DNA of 64,000 nucleotides from Aliidiomarina iranensis (GTDB taxonomy: Bacteria; Pseudomonadota; Gammaproteobacteria; Enterobacterales; Alteromonadaceae), in assembly GCF_003987135.1 (NCBI RefSeq), contig NZ_PIPJ01000001.1, positions 186,001 to 250,000 of the forward strand, written 5' to 3'. Both the position numbers and the translations under genes were made by a program. Every line of letters begins with the position of its first letter. Position 1 is the first letter of the stretch. Under the pieces are notes generated by a model, which saw nothing but the letters and a program-made list of their open reading frames with translations, was not told the DNA's origin and did no database searches. Positions 1 through 8,163 of this stretch are shown here, in pieces.

Positions 1-1417
1 CACCCATCGGGCAGCCGCCCATAACATGCGCGCTCGAAAGGCGAACCGAAACCGGTTCATAGGCTAGATGCGCCAATTGCGCCTTGAATTCGCTGAGTGA
101 GCGTGTTGCCGTGCCGTGAATATGTAACGGTGTTACTTCTGTGGCGCCGGCGGCAAATTGGATTTCAGCCATTTTTACGTAGGCCTCAGCAACTGTAGCC
201 CAAAGCCGATCTCGCAACGGATAGTCTACCACCGCATCACCATTTTTACGCAACTTCACCTGGCCACCGAGGTCGTCTTCGAAAAAGCCATCGCGCATGA
301 GTGCCAACATGAGATTACTCTTGGCTAAATCTTGAATCCGTTGAAAATGTTGTTCGCCAAAGCCACCCATGAGCGCCGCTACAATACTAGGCTGCATGGG
401 CGGTACTTCAAGTTTAAAGCCCATACGTTCGCTTGTGGGTGCCACTTCATTGAAGTGATCTGAGTACACCGATTGAGGCGCACCATAAAAGCCATCAATT
501 GCCCTGGGGAAGGTAGCGAGAGTCATGCAAACAGGATGCAAAAAGGTTCGTTTTCCAAGCTGTTGATGCGGATCCGGCGCTTTCGAACGAAGCAACAAGC
601 CGGGGTTATTAATAGCACCCCCGGCGAGAAATAAATTCGGTGCGGTTAGCGTAAACCGGCGGCCATCGGCCTCTGTAAGAGTGCCGTTCATACCTTGGCA
701 CTGCACCCCGAGAACCTTACCCTGATGGTGATCCAGCTTTACTGCACGCAAGCTATGTATAAGTACCGCACCGTTTTCAAGGGCCGCGGGTAAGCTGGTA
801 ACTAGCATGGATTGTTTCGCATTTACTGGGCAACCGGTGCCGCAATAGCCAAGATTCCAACAGCCCTTTACGTTGCGGGGAATAATATCCCAATCCCAAT
901 TCAGAGCTTCGCAGCCTTTGCGAATAACATCATTGTTAGCATTTGGTGCCATTTGCCAGCGGCTTACATTCAGGCGTTGCTCCATGCGCTCAAACCAAGG
1001 TGTCATTTCGGCCTCGGTGGCATAGTCGATGCCCCATTTCGATTGCCATTGTGCCAGCGTTGAATTCGGCGTGCGAAAGCTACTGGTCCAGTTTACTGTG
1101 GTGGTGCCACCTACTGTGCGGCCTTGCAAAATGGCAATGCCACCATCGGCTGAGGTTCGTAAAGCACCTTCTTGATAAAGCTCAGCATAAGCTTTGAGCT
1201 CATCGTTATGAAAATCGCTAGAAGTTTTTAATGAGCCTTCTTCCAAAATATACACTTGCAGGCCAGCCGCACTTAAAATTTCGGCCGCAGTAGCACCGCC
1301 CGCTCCAGAACCAATAATGATGACATCGGGGGCAGGCAATTCAGGCAGCCGTTGATTGCCATCGAATACCCGCCAACCTTTTTGCATACCTTCACGGAAT
1401 ATATCAGGAACCGGCAT
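1..1417 (-). CDS. GMC family oxidoreductase, C-terminus cut by window edge
   Basis: Flavin-dependent dehydrogenase of the glucose-methanol-choline family, likely oxidising an alcohol or sugar and passing electrons to a membrane or cytochrome partner. About 472 codons are present, read from ATG at 1417 leftward off the window. The N-terminus carries the FAD dinucleotide motif GSGAGG near residues 36-41. At the edge the frame reads HVMGGCPMG, the conserved C-terminal GMC segment with the catalytic histidine, so only about 50-70 residues are missing. The protein has no signal peptide of its own. Its start overlaps the preceding Tat-signal small subunit by 14 bases, implying a translationally coupled pair. 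The family is certain; the substrate is not visible. Confidence 0.88.
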   Translation of the reverse strand, partial: MPVPDIFREGMQKGWRVFDGNQRLPELPAPDVIIIGSGAGGATAAEILSAAGLQVYILEEGSLKTSSDFHNDELKAYAELYQEGALRTSADGGIAILQGRTVGGTTTVNWTSSFRTPNSTLAQWQSKWGIDYATEAEMTPWFERMEQRLNVSRWQMAPNANNDVIRKGCEALNWDWDIIPRNVKGCWNLGYCGTGCPVNAKQSMLVTSLPAALENGAVLIHSLRAVKLDHHQGKVLGVQCQGMNGTLTEADGRRFTLTAPNLFLAGGAINNPGLLLRSKAPDPHQQLGKRTFLHPVCMTLATFPRAIDGFYGAPQSVYSDHFNEVAPTSERMGFKLEVPPMQPSIVAALMGGFGEQHFQRIQDLAKSNLMLALMRDGFFEDDLGGQVKLRKNGDAVVDYPLRDRLWATVAEAYVKMAEIQFAAGATEVTPLHIHGTATRSLSEFKAQLAHLAYEPVSVRLSSAHVMGGCPMG

Positions 1418-2027
1418 TGGCACCTCGCAGAAAACTTGGAATACCGGGGTAGCCAATATCAGCCCACGATTCTGGGCGCCCATACCATGCCATTTGGCAG
1501 AGCTGGCAAATACCCTGATAACCGAAGCGGAATAACTGCACACTACTATTTTGCCAGCGTTGTAAAAACGCCTCGATATCCGCAGGGCTAGCTTGTTGCC
1601 ATTGGCCCCAATAACCCGATACAAGCCCTTGGGTGGCAGTAAAGGTAAGCAAATCAACTAAATCGCGAATTTGCTTCTGCATGGCGGGGCTGCTGTGCGC
1701 CAACATGGTATCAAGTTGCCCTAACGTATTGGTGACAACGGGCGCGCTCGCAGGATTAGCAGAACTCGTTAAACTTGCTTGAAAACTTGGATTTGGCCCC
1801 AGCACAACCGGCAGAAGCGCCCCGAAAAACAGAATATCCTGTGGCCTGAGCACCATATAATTGGCTTCTGCACTGGCAGATGCGCGCTGCTGCCAGCGCA
1901 CACCGGTGTAGCCTACAACACTTACCAAACTACCTACTGCAGCAAGCGCAAAAGCACTGCGGCCACTAAGCTTTAAAAAGCCGCGGCGGCTGGTATCCAC
2001 TTGTTCGCTATGTTTATCAGCAGGCAT
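1404..2027 (-). CDS. Tat-exported small subunit of GMC dehydrogenase (gluconate 2-dehydrogenase subunit 3-like)
   Basis: A 207-residue protein with a twin-arginine signal (TSRRGFLKL near residues 12-20, then a hydrophobic stretch). It resembles subunit 3 of multi-subunit gluconate/sugar dehydrogenases, which is the chaperone-like small subunit that carries the signal-less GMC flavoprotein through the Tat pathway. An AGGAG-like ribosome site lies about 12 bases before the ATG. It is followed by the GMC gene with a 14-base overlap and preceded by the aldehyde dehydrogenase gene 50 bases away on the same strand. Family assignment rests on the Tat motif, size and neighbour; the body of the protein is poorly conserved. 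Confidence 0.75.
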   Translation of the reverse strand: MPADKHSEQVDTSRRGFLKLSGRSAFALAAVGSLVSVVGYTGVRWQQRASASAEANYMVLRPQDILFFGALLPVVLGPNPSFQASLTSSANPASAPVVTNTLGQLDTMLAHSSPAMQKQIRDLVDLLTFTATQGLVSGYWGQWQQASPADIEAFLQRWQNSSVQLFRFGYQGICQLCQMAWYGRPESWADIGYPGIPSFLRGANAGS

Positions 2028-2077
2028 TGGTGCCGGTAACTCCTAAAAATAAATGTAATTCAGCGTGTTCCAGTGTA

Positions 2078-3511
2078 TTAGCGGATGAACAATTTATAAA
2101 TACTGTTCAACAACTTACCACCATACGGCGGATACACAAATTTTGCGCTGTTCAACTTACCTTTTTGCAGCACCGCTTTCGCTTTACTGAAAGTAAGGAA
2201 CCCTTCGTAACCATGATAATGCCCCATTCCTGAAGGGCCAACTCCGCCAAAGGGCAGATCATCTTGGGCAACATGAAATACCGTATCGTTAATGCACACA
2301 CCGCCAGAATGGGTAGTTTTAAGAACCTGCTCACGCTCGCTAGAGTCCTTACCAAAATAATATAACGCTAATGGGCGATCACCTTGGCGAACGTACCCTA
2401 AAGCTTCAGCGAATTCGGTGTAGGTGATAATCGGTAAGAGCGGGCCAAAGATCTCATCTTGTAACACTTTCATTTCCGCTGTGGCACCGGTAATTAACGT
2501 AGGTGGAATAATCCGAGTACCAGTGAACGATTCGTTCTTCGGGTTAATGGGCGTTACGTTGGCGCCTCGGCTGATGGCATCTTGTAGTACATCGTGCAGG
2601 CGATCGAACTGTTTTGCATTAATAATCCAGCTGTAATCTGCATTTTCTTTAAAGCTTGGATACATCTTAGTAAACGCATTGGTAAGTTCGGTTACCACTG
2701 AATCCAACTGGTTTTCGGGGCAGAGAACATAATCTGGCGCTACACAGGTTTGCCCGGCATTTAAAGCTTTACCAAAGGCGATTCGTTCTGCAGCTTCGGC
2801 AATATCGGTATTCGCTTGGCCAATGATTGCGGGCGATTTGCCACCTAGTTCTAGTGTAACTGGCGTTAAATTTTCCGCTGCCGCTTTCATCACATGCCGG
2901 CCAATGCTTGTACCGCCAGTAAACAGCATGTGATCGAAGGGTAGGCGCGAAAATTCGGCAGCAACCTCGGCTTCACCGGTTATTACTGCTACTTCGGTAG
3001 CGGGGAAAACATCGGCGAGTAGTTTTGTAAAGGCCTCTGCGGTAGCCGGTGTAAATTCACTCATTTTGATCATCACCCGGTTACCTGCGGCGATAGCCGC
3101 GGTAAGTGGGCCCATGGCCAAATATAGCGGGTAATTCCATGGCACGATAACACCCACAACACCCAAGGGTTGATACTCAACACGGGCCGATGCGGGTTGA
3201 AAGGCTAAGCCCACTTTGCGGCGCGAAGGGCGCATCCATTTACGCAGGCGTTTACGAATATAGTTAATGCCTTCAATTGAGGGTAAAAGTTCAGCAAGCC
3301 TGGTTTCATCAGCCGAGCGGCGGCCAAAATCTTGGTTGATGGCGCTGATTAAAGCCTCTTGCTGGTTTAATAAGCCGGCTTTTAACTTATCCAATCGCTC
3401 AATTCGTTCTGCCGCTGACCAATAGGGCGTGCTGTTAAAATGGGTTTGCTGCGCGGTAAACAAAGTTTGCATGCTGCTTTTTTCCCCGCTCGATTGCGCT
3501 TGGTTGCTCAT
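2078..3511 (-). CDS. Coniferyl-aldehyde-dehydrogenase-like aldehyde dehydrogenase
   Basis: NAD(P)-dependent aldehyde dehydrogenase, 477 residues, oxidising an aldehyde to the acid in the cytoplasm. Visible are PWNYP (about 124-128), the general-base glutamate in LELGGKSP (E221) and the nucleophile in NAGQTC (C256). The start chosen is ATG at 3511: it has GGAGG six bases upstream and overlaps the stop of the SDR gene as ATGA. An upstream ATG at 3592 would add 27 residues lying inside the SDR gene and is less likely. Length and N-terminus match the coniferyl aldehyde dehydrogenase (CalB) subgroup; the actual substrate may be a fatty or aromatic aldehyde. Confidence 0.9.
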   Translation of the reverse strand: MSNQAQSSGEKSSMQTLFTAQQTHFNSTPYWSAAERIERLDKLKAGLLNQQEALISAINQDFGRRSADETRLAELLPSIEGINYIRKRLRKWMRPSRRKVGLAFQPASARVEYQPLGVVGVIVPWNYPLYLAMGPLTAAIAAGNRVMIKMSEFTPATAEAFTKLLADVFPATEVAVITGEAEVAAEFSRLPFDHMLFTGGTSIGRHVMKAAAENLTPVTLELGGKSPAIIGQANTDIAEAAERIAFGKALNAGQTCVAPDYVLCPENQLDSVVTELTNAFTKMYPSFKENADYSWIINAKQFDRLHDVLQDAISRGANVTPINPKNESFTGTRIIPPTLITGATAEMKVLQDEIFGPLLPIITYTEFAEALGYVRQGDRPLALYYFGKDSSEREQVLKTTHSGGVCINDTVFHVAQDDLPFGGVGPSGMGHYHGYEGFLTFSKAKAVLQKGKLNSAKFVYPPYGGKLLNSIYKLFIR

Positions 3512-4326
3512 TTTCGGCCTCCAAATTTCGCAGTTTGTTTTTGAATCATTTTCGCGTAAAGGCTTCTTGGTAACCAACGCTTTAAGCGCCAAGTGCGGCG
3601 AGCCAGTGCATGGGGCAACACATGGAATTTACGTTGGGAAACGGCTGCGGCCACTTGTGCCGCGATGTCATCAGCGGTGAGATCGCTTTTGCTCATCAAT
3701 TTATCCAGCGTTTTATCCATGTTGGGTACCGTGCTGCGCATGCTATTGCCAAGGTTGGTTCGAAAGAAGGAAGGGCAAACAACGGTAACACCGATATTAA
3801 ACGGGGCTAGCTCATTTTCTAAGGTTTCCGAAAGTGATACCACCGCGGCTTTCGTGGCGTTATACGCCGACATGTTGGGTAAATCTAACAGCCCGGCCAT
3901 AGAGGCAACATTCACGATGTGGCCCTGGCCCTGCTTTTTCAGCAGAGGAGTGAACACGCGGCAACCGCGAACAACGCCGAGCATGTTAATTTGGGTTATC
4001 CATTCCCAATCCGCCATACTTACATCATCAATTGCGCCCACTTGCGCCACACCGGCATTATTAACAACAACATCAACACCTTTCCAGGACTCCGCTAAGG
4101 TATCGGCAACCGCCTGCAAATCACCATCTTTAGTAACATCACAATGAAAGTAACGAACTTCGGCAGCAAGTGGTTCTAGTTCGGCCACAGCTGTTGCTGC
4201 GTTTTCGTTTGAAATGTCACCAATAGCGACACGCCAACCTTGCTTTGCATAAAAGCGAGCAATGGCTAAACCAAAACCGCTGGCGCCGCCGGTAATGAAA
4301 ATACGTTTTTGTGTGTTGTTGTTCAT
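3508..4326 (-). CDS. Short-chain dehydrogenase/reductase (SDR)
   Basis: Classical SDR of 272 residues with a Rossmann fold. The cofactor glycine motif TGGASGFG lies near residues 12-19, NNAG at 89-92, and the catalytic Ser142, Tyr155 and Lys159 (YNATK) are all present. It should interconvert an alcohol and a ketone or aldehyde with NAD(P)H. It is the first gene of a four-gene minus-strand run (SDR, aldehyde dehydrogenase, Tat subunit, GMC oxidoreductase). The gene set suggests stepwise alcohol oxidation, but no substrate can be read from the sequence. The 240-base region upstream, shared with the divergent histidine kinase, should hold both promoters. Confidence 0.9.
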   Translation of the reverse strand: MNNNTQKRIFITGGASGFGLAIARFYAKQGWRVAIGDISNENAATAVAELEPLAAEVRYFHCDVTKDGDLQAVADTLAESWKGVDVVVNNAGVAQVGAIDDVSMADWEWITQINMLGVVRGCRVFTPLLKKQGQGHIVNVASMAGLLDLPNMSAYNATKAAVVSLSETLENELAPFNIGVTVVCPSFFRTNLGNSMRSTVPNMDKTLDKLMSKSDLTADDIAAQVAAAVSQRKFHVLPHALARRTWRLKRWLPRSLYAKMIQKQTAKFGGRK

Positions 4327-4566
4327 GGCTATTAAATTCCAGTTTTGTATTATGAATTTATCTTACGCCTAATTGAGCCAAGGTTACACCCGTATGAACA
4401 ATAACTAAGCTGGAAAAATCTGGCCAGAAAACAGCTTTGAACTGAACCTTTGCCCTAATTATTGTTTATTGCGCCTAACCGGAAAAAGCTATTGCAAAAC
4501 AGCAATGTGGAAAACCAAAGAGATAACAGTATACTCATCCATACGCTTTCAATTTAAAGGCTGATT

Positions 4567-5787
4567 ATGCAACGGGTGGTGGCATCAACATCTTGGTTTA
4601 TTCGCGCGCTGTATAGTGCCTCAGCGGTTATTTTTACGCTCGTGGCGTTGCTGCAAATTCAGCGGCAAGAATTTAACCTGCTCGTAATTTGGTTAGGGCT
4701 TGGGCTCTTTAGCGCCACTGTAGGTGCCATTACGTGGCTATTACGAGAGCGAAAATCGGAGGCGCTCGCCTTTGCCCAAATATTCGTTATTGTATTGTTG
4801 TGGGTTTGCGCACTGGCCTTGAGTGGCGGCGCCATGAACCCGGCGAATTCGTTCTTACTCTTGCCTATCGCCATCGCTTTTTTAATGTTATCTGCCCCGA
4901 GAGCGTGGGTTATTCTCCTCACAACCTTTGTAGCTCAAGCAGTATTTTTTTGGCAAATGCAGACTAGCCAATACGCGAACACTGAACTTGCTGATCATTA
5001 CGCCGCGATGTCGTTCACCTTTTTCGTGGCCGCCACATTATTAGCCACAATGATCCGAATTGTGCGCAAACGTTTGGAAACAAGCCAAGCAAAACTACAA
5101 AAAATGCGCGAAGATCAGCTAAGGCAAGAGCAGATACTGGCGGTAGCTACAGCATCGGCGCAATATACGCATGAATTAGCCACACCTTTGGCAACGGTGA
5201 GCCTGTTGCATGGGGAGCTTGCTGAGGAGTTTCCTGATCATGTTGTGGTTCGGGAAATGGCAGAACCGCTATCGCGAGTTACTCACCTATTAAAAGATTT
5301 GCGGCATGTAACCCTTTCGCTAGATCAAAATGAAATGCAATTATTTTGCGTAAATGAACTATTGGCTGAGTTACAAGAGCAGCTCACCATTGCTCATGCC
5401 TCGGTGCCCATAGAGTTTGTTGCGGGTAACGAAGGGCATTTTACCATTGAAGCGGATTATGCGTTGTTACCGGCGATTTTGAATTTGATTCGTAATGCCG
5501 CACGAGAGGTAGAGAGTATCGGCCACGGGCAGGTGAGTGTGCACTCACTCCGCGATGGCCATAGCTGGTTATTGAGAATAGAAAATACGAATGAATCAAT
5601 GACCGAGGAATCGCTTGAACGTTTAGGCACGAAACGCACGCAAAGTGAGAGTGGTTTGGGTATAGGCATGTTGCTCAGCAATGCTACATTGGAACGGTTT
5701 GCGGGCTCCCTTGCTATTCGGCTGCAAACGCCCAAGCTCGTTGTGCAAGAAATTCGAATTCCCCTGTATCAACTGCGAGAGAATTAA
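4567..5787 (+). CDS. RegB/PrrB-like redox sensor histidine kinase (pair 1)
   Basis: Membrane sensor kinase of 406 residues, probably responding to the redox state of the quinone pool. About six hydrophobic segments occupy residues 10-165. Between them lies GGAMNP (about 87-92), close to the GGxxNPF motif that binds ubiquinone in RegB. The H-box is THELATP with phospho-accepting His202, followed by an N-box with Asn310 and a glycine box GLGIG (363-367). The G1 box reads NTNES rather than the usual DxGxG, as in the paralogue at 48457. The response regulator gene starts one base after the stop. The signal sensed and target genes are inferred only. Confidence 0.85.
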   Translation: MQRVVASTSWFIRALYSASAVIFTLVALLQIQRQEFNLLVIWLGLGLFSATVGAITWLLRERKSEALAFAQIFVIVLLWVCALALSGGAMNPANSFLLLPIAIAFLMLSAPRAWVILLTTFVAQAVFFWQMQTSQYANTELADHYAAMSFTFFVAATLLATMIRIVRKRLETSQAKLQKMREDQLRQEQILAVATASAQYTHELATPLATVSLLHGELAEEFPDHVVVREMAEPLSRVTHLLKDLRHVTLSLDQNEMQLFCVNELLAELQEQLTIAHASVPIEFVAGNEGHFTIEADYALLPAILNLIRNAAREVESIGHGQVSVHSLRDGHSWLLRIENTNESMTEESLERLGTKRTQSESGLGIGMLLSNATLERFAGSLAIRLQTPKLVVQEIRIPLYQLREN

Positions 5788-5788
5788 A

Positions 5789-6301
5789 ATGCGCTTATTG
5801 ATGATAGATGATGATGAAGCCTTCGCGCGGGTTATGCTTCGCCGATTAGAGCATCATGGTTGGCCTTCGGTGCATTGTTTAACGCCAAGCGTGGCTATGG
5901 AGGAATACGGGCAGGAGAATTTTGAAGTTATTTTGCTGGATTTAAACTTACAAGGGGAATCTGGCTTAAAACATTTAGAAGCATTAGCTCGGCGCTGGCC
6001 GAAAGCGCGAATTATTATTCTTACCGGTTACGCAAGTATCGCTACCACGGTACATGCCATTAAAAACGGCGCCGCTGATTATCTTACTAAGCCGATAGAA
6101 ATTACGCAGCTATTGAAAGCCATTAGTGGTGAGGAAGAAGAGCCTGAGTTTAGTGAGGAGCCCGTGGGTGTAGATACGTTAGAATGGGAAATGATTCAAC
6201 GCACGCTACAAGAGCATGATGGCAATATTTCTGCCACGGCGCGGGCATTGAAAATGCACCGGCGAACACTACAGCGGCGCCTACAAAAACGCCGTTCATG
6301 A
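5789..6301 (+). CDS. RegA/PrrA-like response regulator (pair 1)
   Basis: Response regulator of 170 residues. The receiver domain has the acidic pocket DDD (7-9), phospho-acceptor Asp51, Thr79 and Lys101. The C-terminal Fis-type helix-turn-helix (about 138-168) includes MHRRTLQRRL, nearly identical to the DNA-binding helix of RegA/PrrA/ActR. The start is ATG at 5789, one base after the kinase stop; longer in-frame starts lie inside the kinase gene. It presumably controls redox-responsive genes such as oxidases or energy metabolism. A strong terminator follows at 6307-6341. Confidence 0.88.
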   Translation: MRLLMIDDDEAFARVMLRRLEHHGWPSVHCLTPSVAMEEYGQENFEVILLDLNLQGESGLKHLEALARRWPKARIIILTGYASIATTVHAIKNGAADYLTKPIEITQLLKAISGEEEEPEFSEEPVGVDTLEWEMIQRTLQEHDGNISATARALKMHRRTLQRRLQKRRS

Positions 6302-6306
6302 GGTAT

Positions 6307-6341
6307 AAAAAAACGAACAGTTCAGCTAACTGTTCGTTTTT
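6307..6341. terminator. Bidirectional rho-independent terminator
   Basis: Perfect stem CGAACAGTT/AACTGTTCG with loop CAGCT, flanked by A-run and T-run, so it works on both strands. It ends the RegB/RegA-like operon on the plus strand and the DUF1499 gene on the minus strand. Confidence 0.88.
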
Positions 6342-6374
6342 AGGTAAATCACAAACATGGAACGTGGTTTCAAC

Positions 6375-7103
6375 TTAGCGCATACGTTGCATCAAGCTTT
6401 CGCGGAACTCACGAATGCGAGCCGCGTTCGCACCCACATCGCTGCCGCCAAGGCGCGATTTGCTGCGCATATCTAGCAGCGTTTCACCACCATCACCTTG
6501 AATACGAATAACCACATCATCTTTGAATCCGAACCAAGTAGTGGTTACCGTGGCTTCGATGCGGCCATCGTTCGCTTCGGCTGCTACGATTTCCCAACCT
6601 GTTCCCTGCACTACGGCGAGAGCGGCGGCAAATACATCGGCTGGCGCTTGTTGAAAACGCATGGTTTCAATATCGGGGTAAGCTTCGAGTTGCTGGCGGG
6701 CAACATCAGGGCCTGCATATTCAACAGGGTTCGGCGCATCGGCCCGCAAAGGCGCCACAGCCACAAACTCCGGCGGGTTTACGGTATCGGTACTGATATC
6801 ATGAATTGCGGGCACGCTGCGTGCAGTTTGTAGCTGATTATAGGGCATATAGAAAGATACAAAGCCGAGAATTAATGAAAGGCCAAGAATGGCGCGGTGC
6901 TGATTCGAACTCGGCCGTAAAATAACGAGTGCCAGCAGAACCAGCACGATAGCCGCGATGCCAATGTATGCAGCCCAACGCATGAGCAAAAATGCGTTGC
7001 CAAGGCCAAGAATTTCGAGCCGATACAGTGGCCCTGAAATAAATAAAATAAATAGCGCAGCGAAACCGCTAATGCCGGCAAGCCAGCAAAGTAACTTCTT
7101 CAT
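6375..7103 (-). CDS. DUF1499 domain membrane protein
   Basis: A 242-residue protein with three hydrophobic segments in the first ~105 residues, followed by a soluble DUF1499 domain (about 115-242). The typical features are visible: PAIHDISTD, a YPDI segment, GWEIV and the TTWFGFKDDVVIR core. The function of DUF1499 is unknown. It has a good ribosome site (GAGGAAGG) before ATG at 7103. It is a single-gene unit between a bidirectional terminator and a divergent fatty acid hydroxylase gene. Confidence 0.82.
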   Translation of the reverse strand: MKKLLCWLAGISGFAALFILFISGPLYRLEILGLGNAFLLMRWAAYIGIAAIVLVLLALVILRPSSNQHRAILGLSLILGFVSFYMPYNQLQTARSVPAIHDISTDTVNPPEFVAVAPLRADAPNPVEYAGPDVARQQLEAYPDIETMRFQQAPADVFAAALAVVQGTGWEIVAAEANDGRIEATVTTTWFGFKDDVVIRIQGDGGETLLDMRSKSRLGGSDVGANAARIREFRESLMQRMR

Positions 7104-7284
7104 GGTACCTTCCTCGTTGTTATTAGATGTTTCTTCGGCGTCCAGATTAAAATATGTGCGTTACTGCTAATCATAGCCTTAAATAGAAGCCTTGGTTGAA
7201 AGTTTTTTCAACACGATGAATATGTTCAGGCAAAGCTTACGTATCTGTGTATCATGATAGTTCATTGGTTAGGAAAAGATTTTC

Positions 7285-8163
7285 ATGGAAAACTTACTCT
7301 CATATGAAATTTGGCTGCGCCTAAGTGCTTTTTTAGGTTTGTTGGCTTTATTTCTCTCTTGGGAAGGTATTGCCCCGAAACGCTCAAGGGAGCGTGCGCG
7401 CAGAAGCCGTTGGCTGAGTAACGGTGGCATCATTATTATCGATTCCATTGCCCTTCGCTTAGTATTTCCAACCGCCGCTATTGGCGTTGCCCTGTGGGCC
7501 GCGGAAGCACAGTTTGGCTTGCTGTATTTAGCGCCCAACTTACCGGTTTGGTTGCATGTGATTTTGGCGATTTTGGTTCTTGATTTTGCCATTTGGCTCC
7601 AGCATTTAACCTTCCATCACGTGCCGTTTTTGTGGCGGCTACACCGAATGCATCATAGCGACGTGGATGTAGATGTAACAACCGCTGTGCGCTTTCATCC
7701 AGCAGAAATGATATTGTCTATGCTGATAAAAATGGCGGTCGTTGTGCTCATTGGCGCACCCGCCGCCGCGGTATTGTTGTTTGAAGTGATATTGAACGGC
7801 ACCTCGATGTTTAATCACAGTAATATCAAAGTGCCTCGTAAAGCTGAAAAAGTGCTTCGTTGGTTTTTGGTAACGCCCGATATGCACCGTGTGCATCATT
7901 CGTGGCATAAACGCGAAACTAACAGCAACTTTGGCTTTAATTTGCCTTGGTGGGATAAGCTTTTCGGTACTTATCGAGCGCAACCAGAAGATGGCCATGA
8001 AAATATGGTGCTGGGTTTACATGAATTCCGTGAAGCTAAGGGCAACAGCCTGCATCGCCTCCTGTTACAGCCGTTAGTGACACCGAACAGTCGTGTTTCT
8101 GAGGGCCGAAGATCCGAAGAAAATGCACAATCATTCAATTCCAACAACAAGGGAAATTCATGA
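7285..8163 (+). CDS. Fatty acid hydroxylase / sterol desaturase family membrane protein
   Basis: Membrane di-iron hydroxylase family protein of 292 residues. The histidine clusters that bind the di-iron centre are visible: HLTFHH (107-112), HRMHH (120-124), and HRVHH (201-205), with several hydrophobic helices between. Members hydroxylate or desaturate lipids, sterols or carotenoids; the substrate here cannot be told. Its stop overlaps the start of the next gene as ATGA, suggesting coupled expression with a membrane flavoprotein that could act as its reductase (inference). Confidence 0.87.
   Translation: MENLLSYEIWLRLSAFLGLLALFLSWEGIAPKRSRERARRSRWLSNGGIIIIDSIALRLVFPTAAIGVALWAAEAQFGLLYLAPNLPVWLHVILAILVLDFAIWLQHLTFHHVPFLWRLHRMHHSDVDVDVTTAVRFHPAEMILSMLIKMAVVVLIGAPAAAVLLFEVILNGTSMFNHSNIKVPRKAEKVLRWFLVTPDMHRVHHSWHKRETNSNFGFNLPWWDKLFGTYRAQPEDGHENMVLGLHEFREAKGNSLHRLLLQPLVTPNSRVSEGRRSEENAQSFNSNNKGNS

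Noticed and set aside
3593-4147. 184-codon open frame antisense to the SDR gene
   Set aside because: Shadow of the SDR coding sequence; the SDR has all catalytic motifs in the opposite strand.
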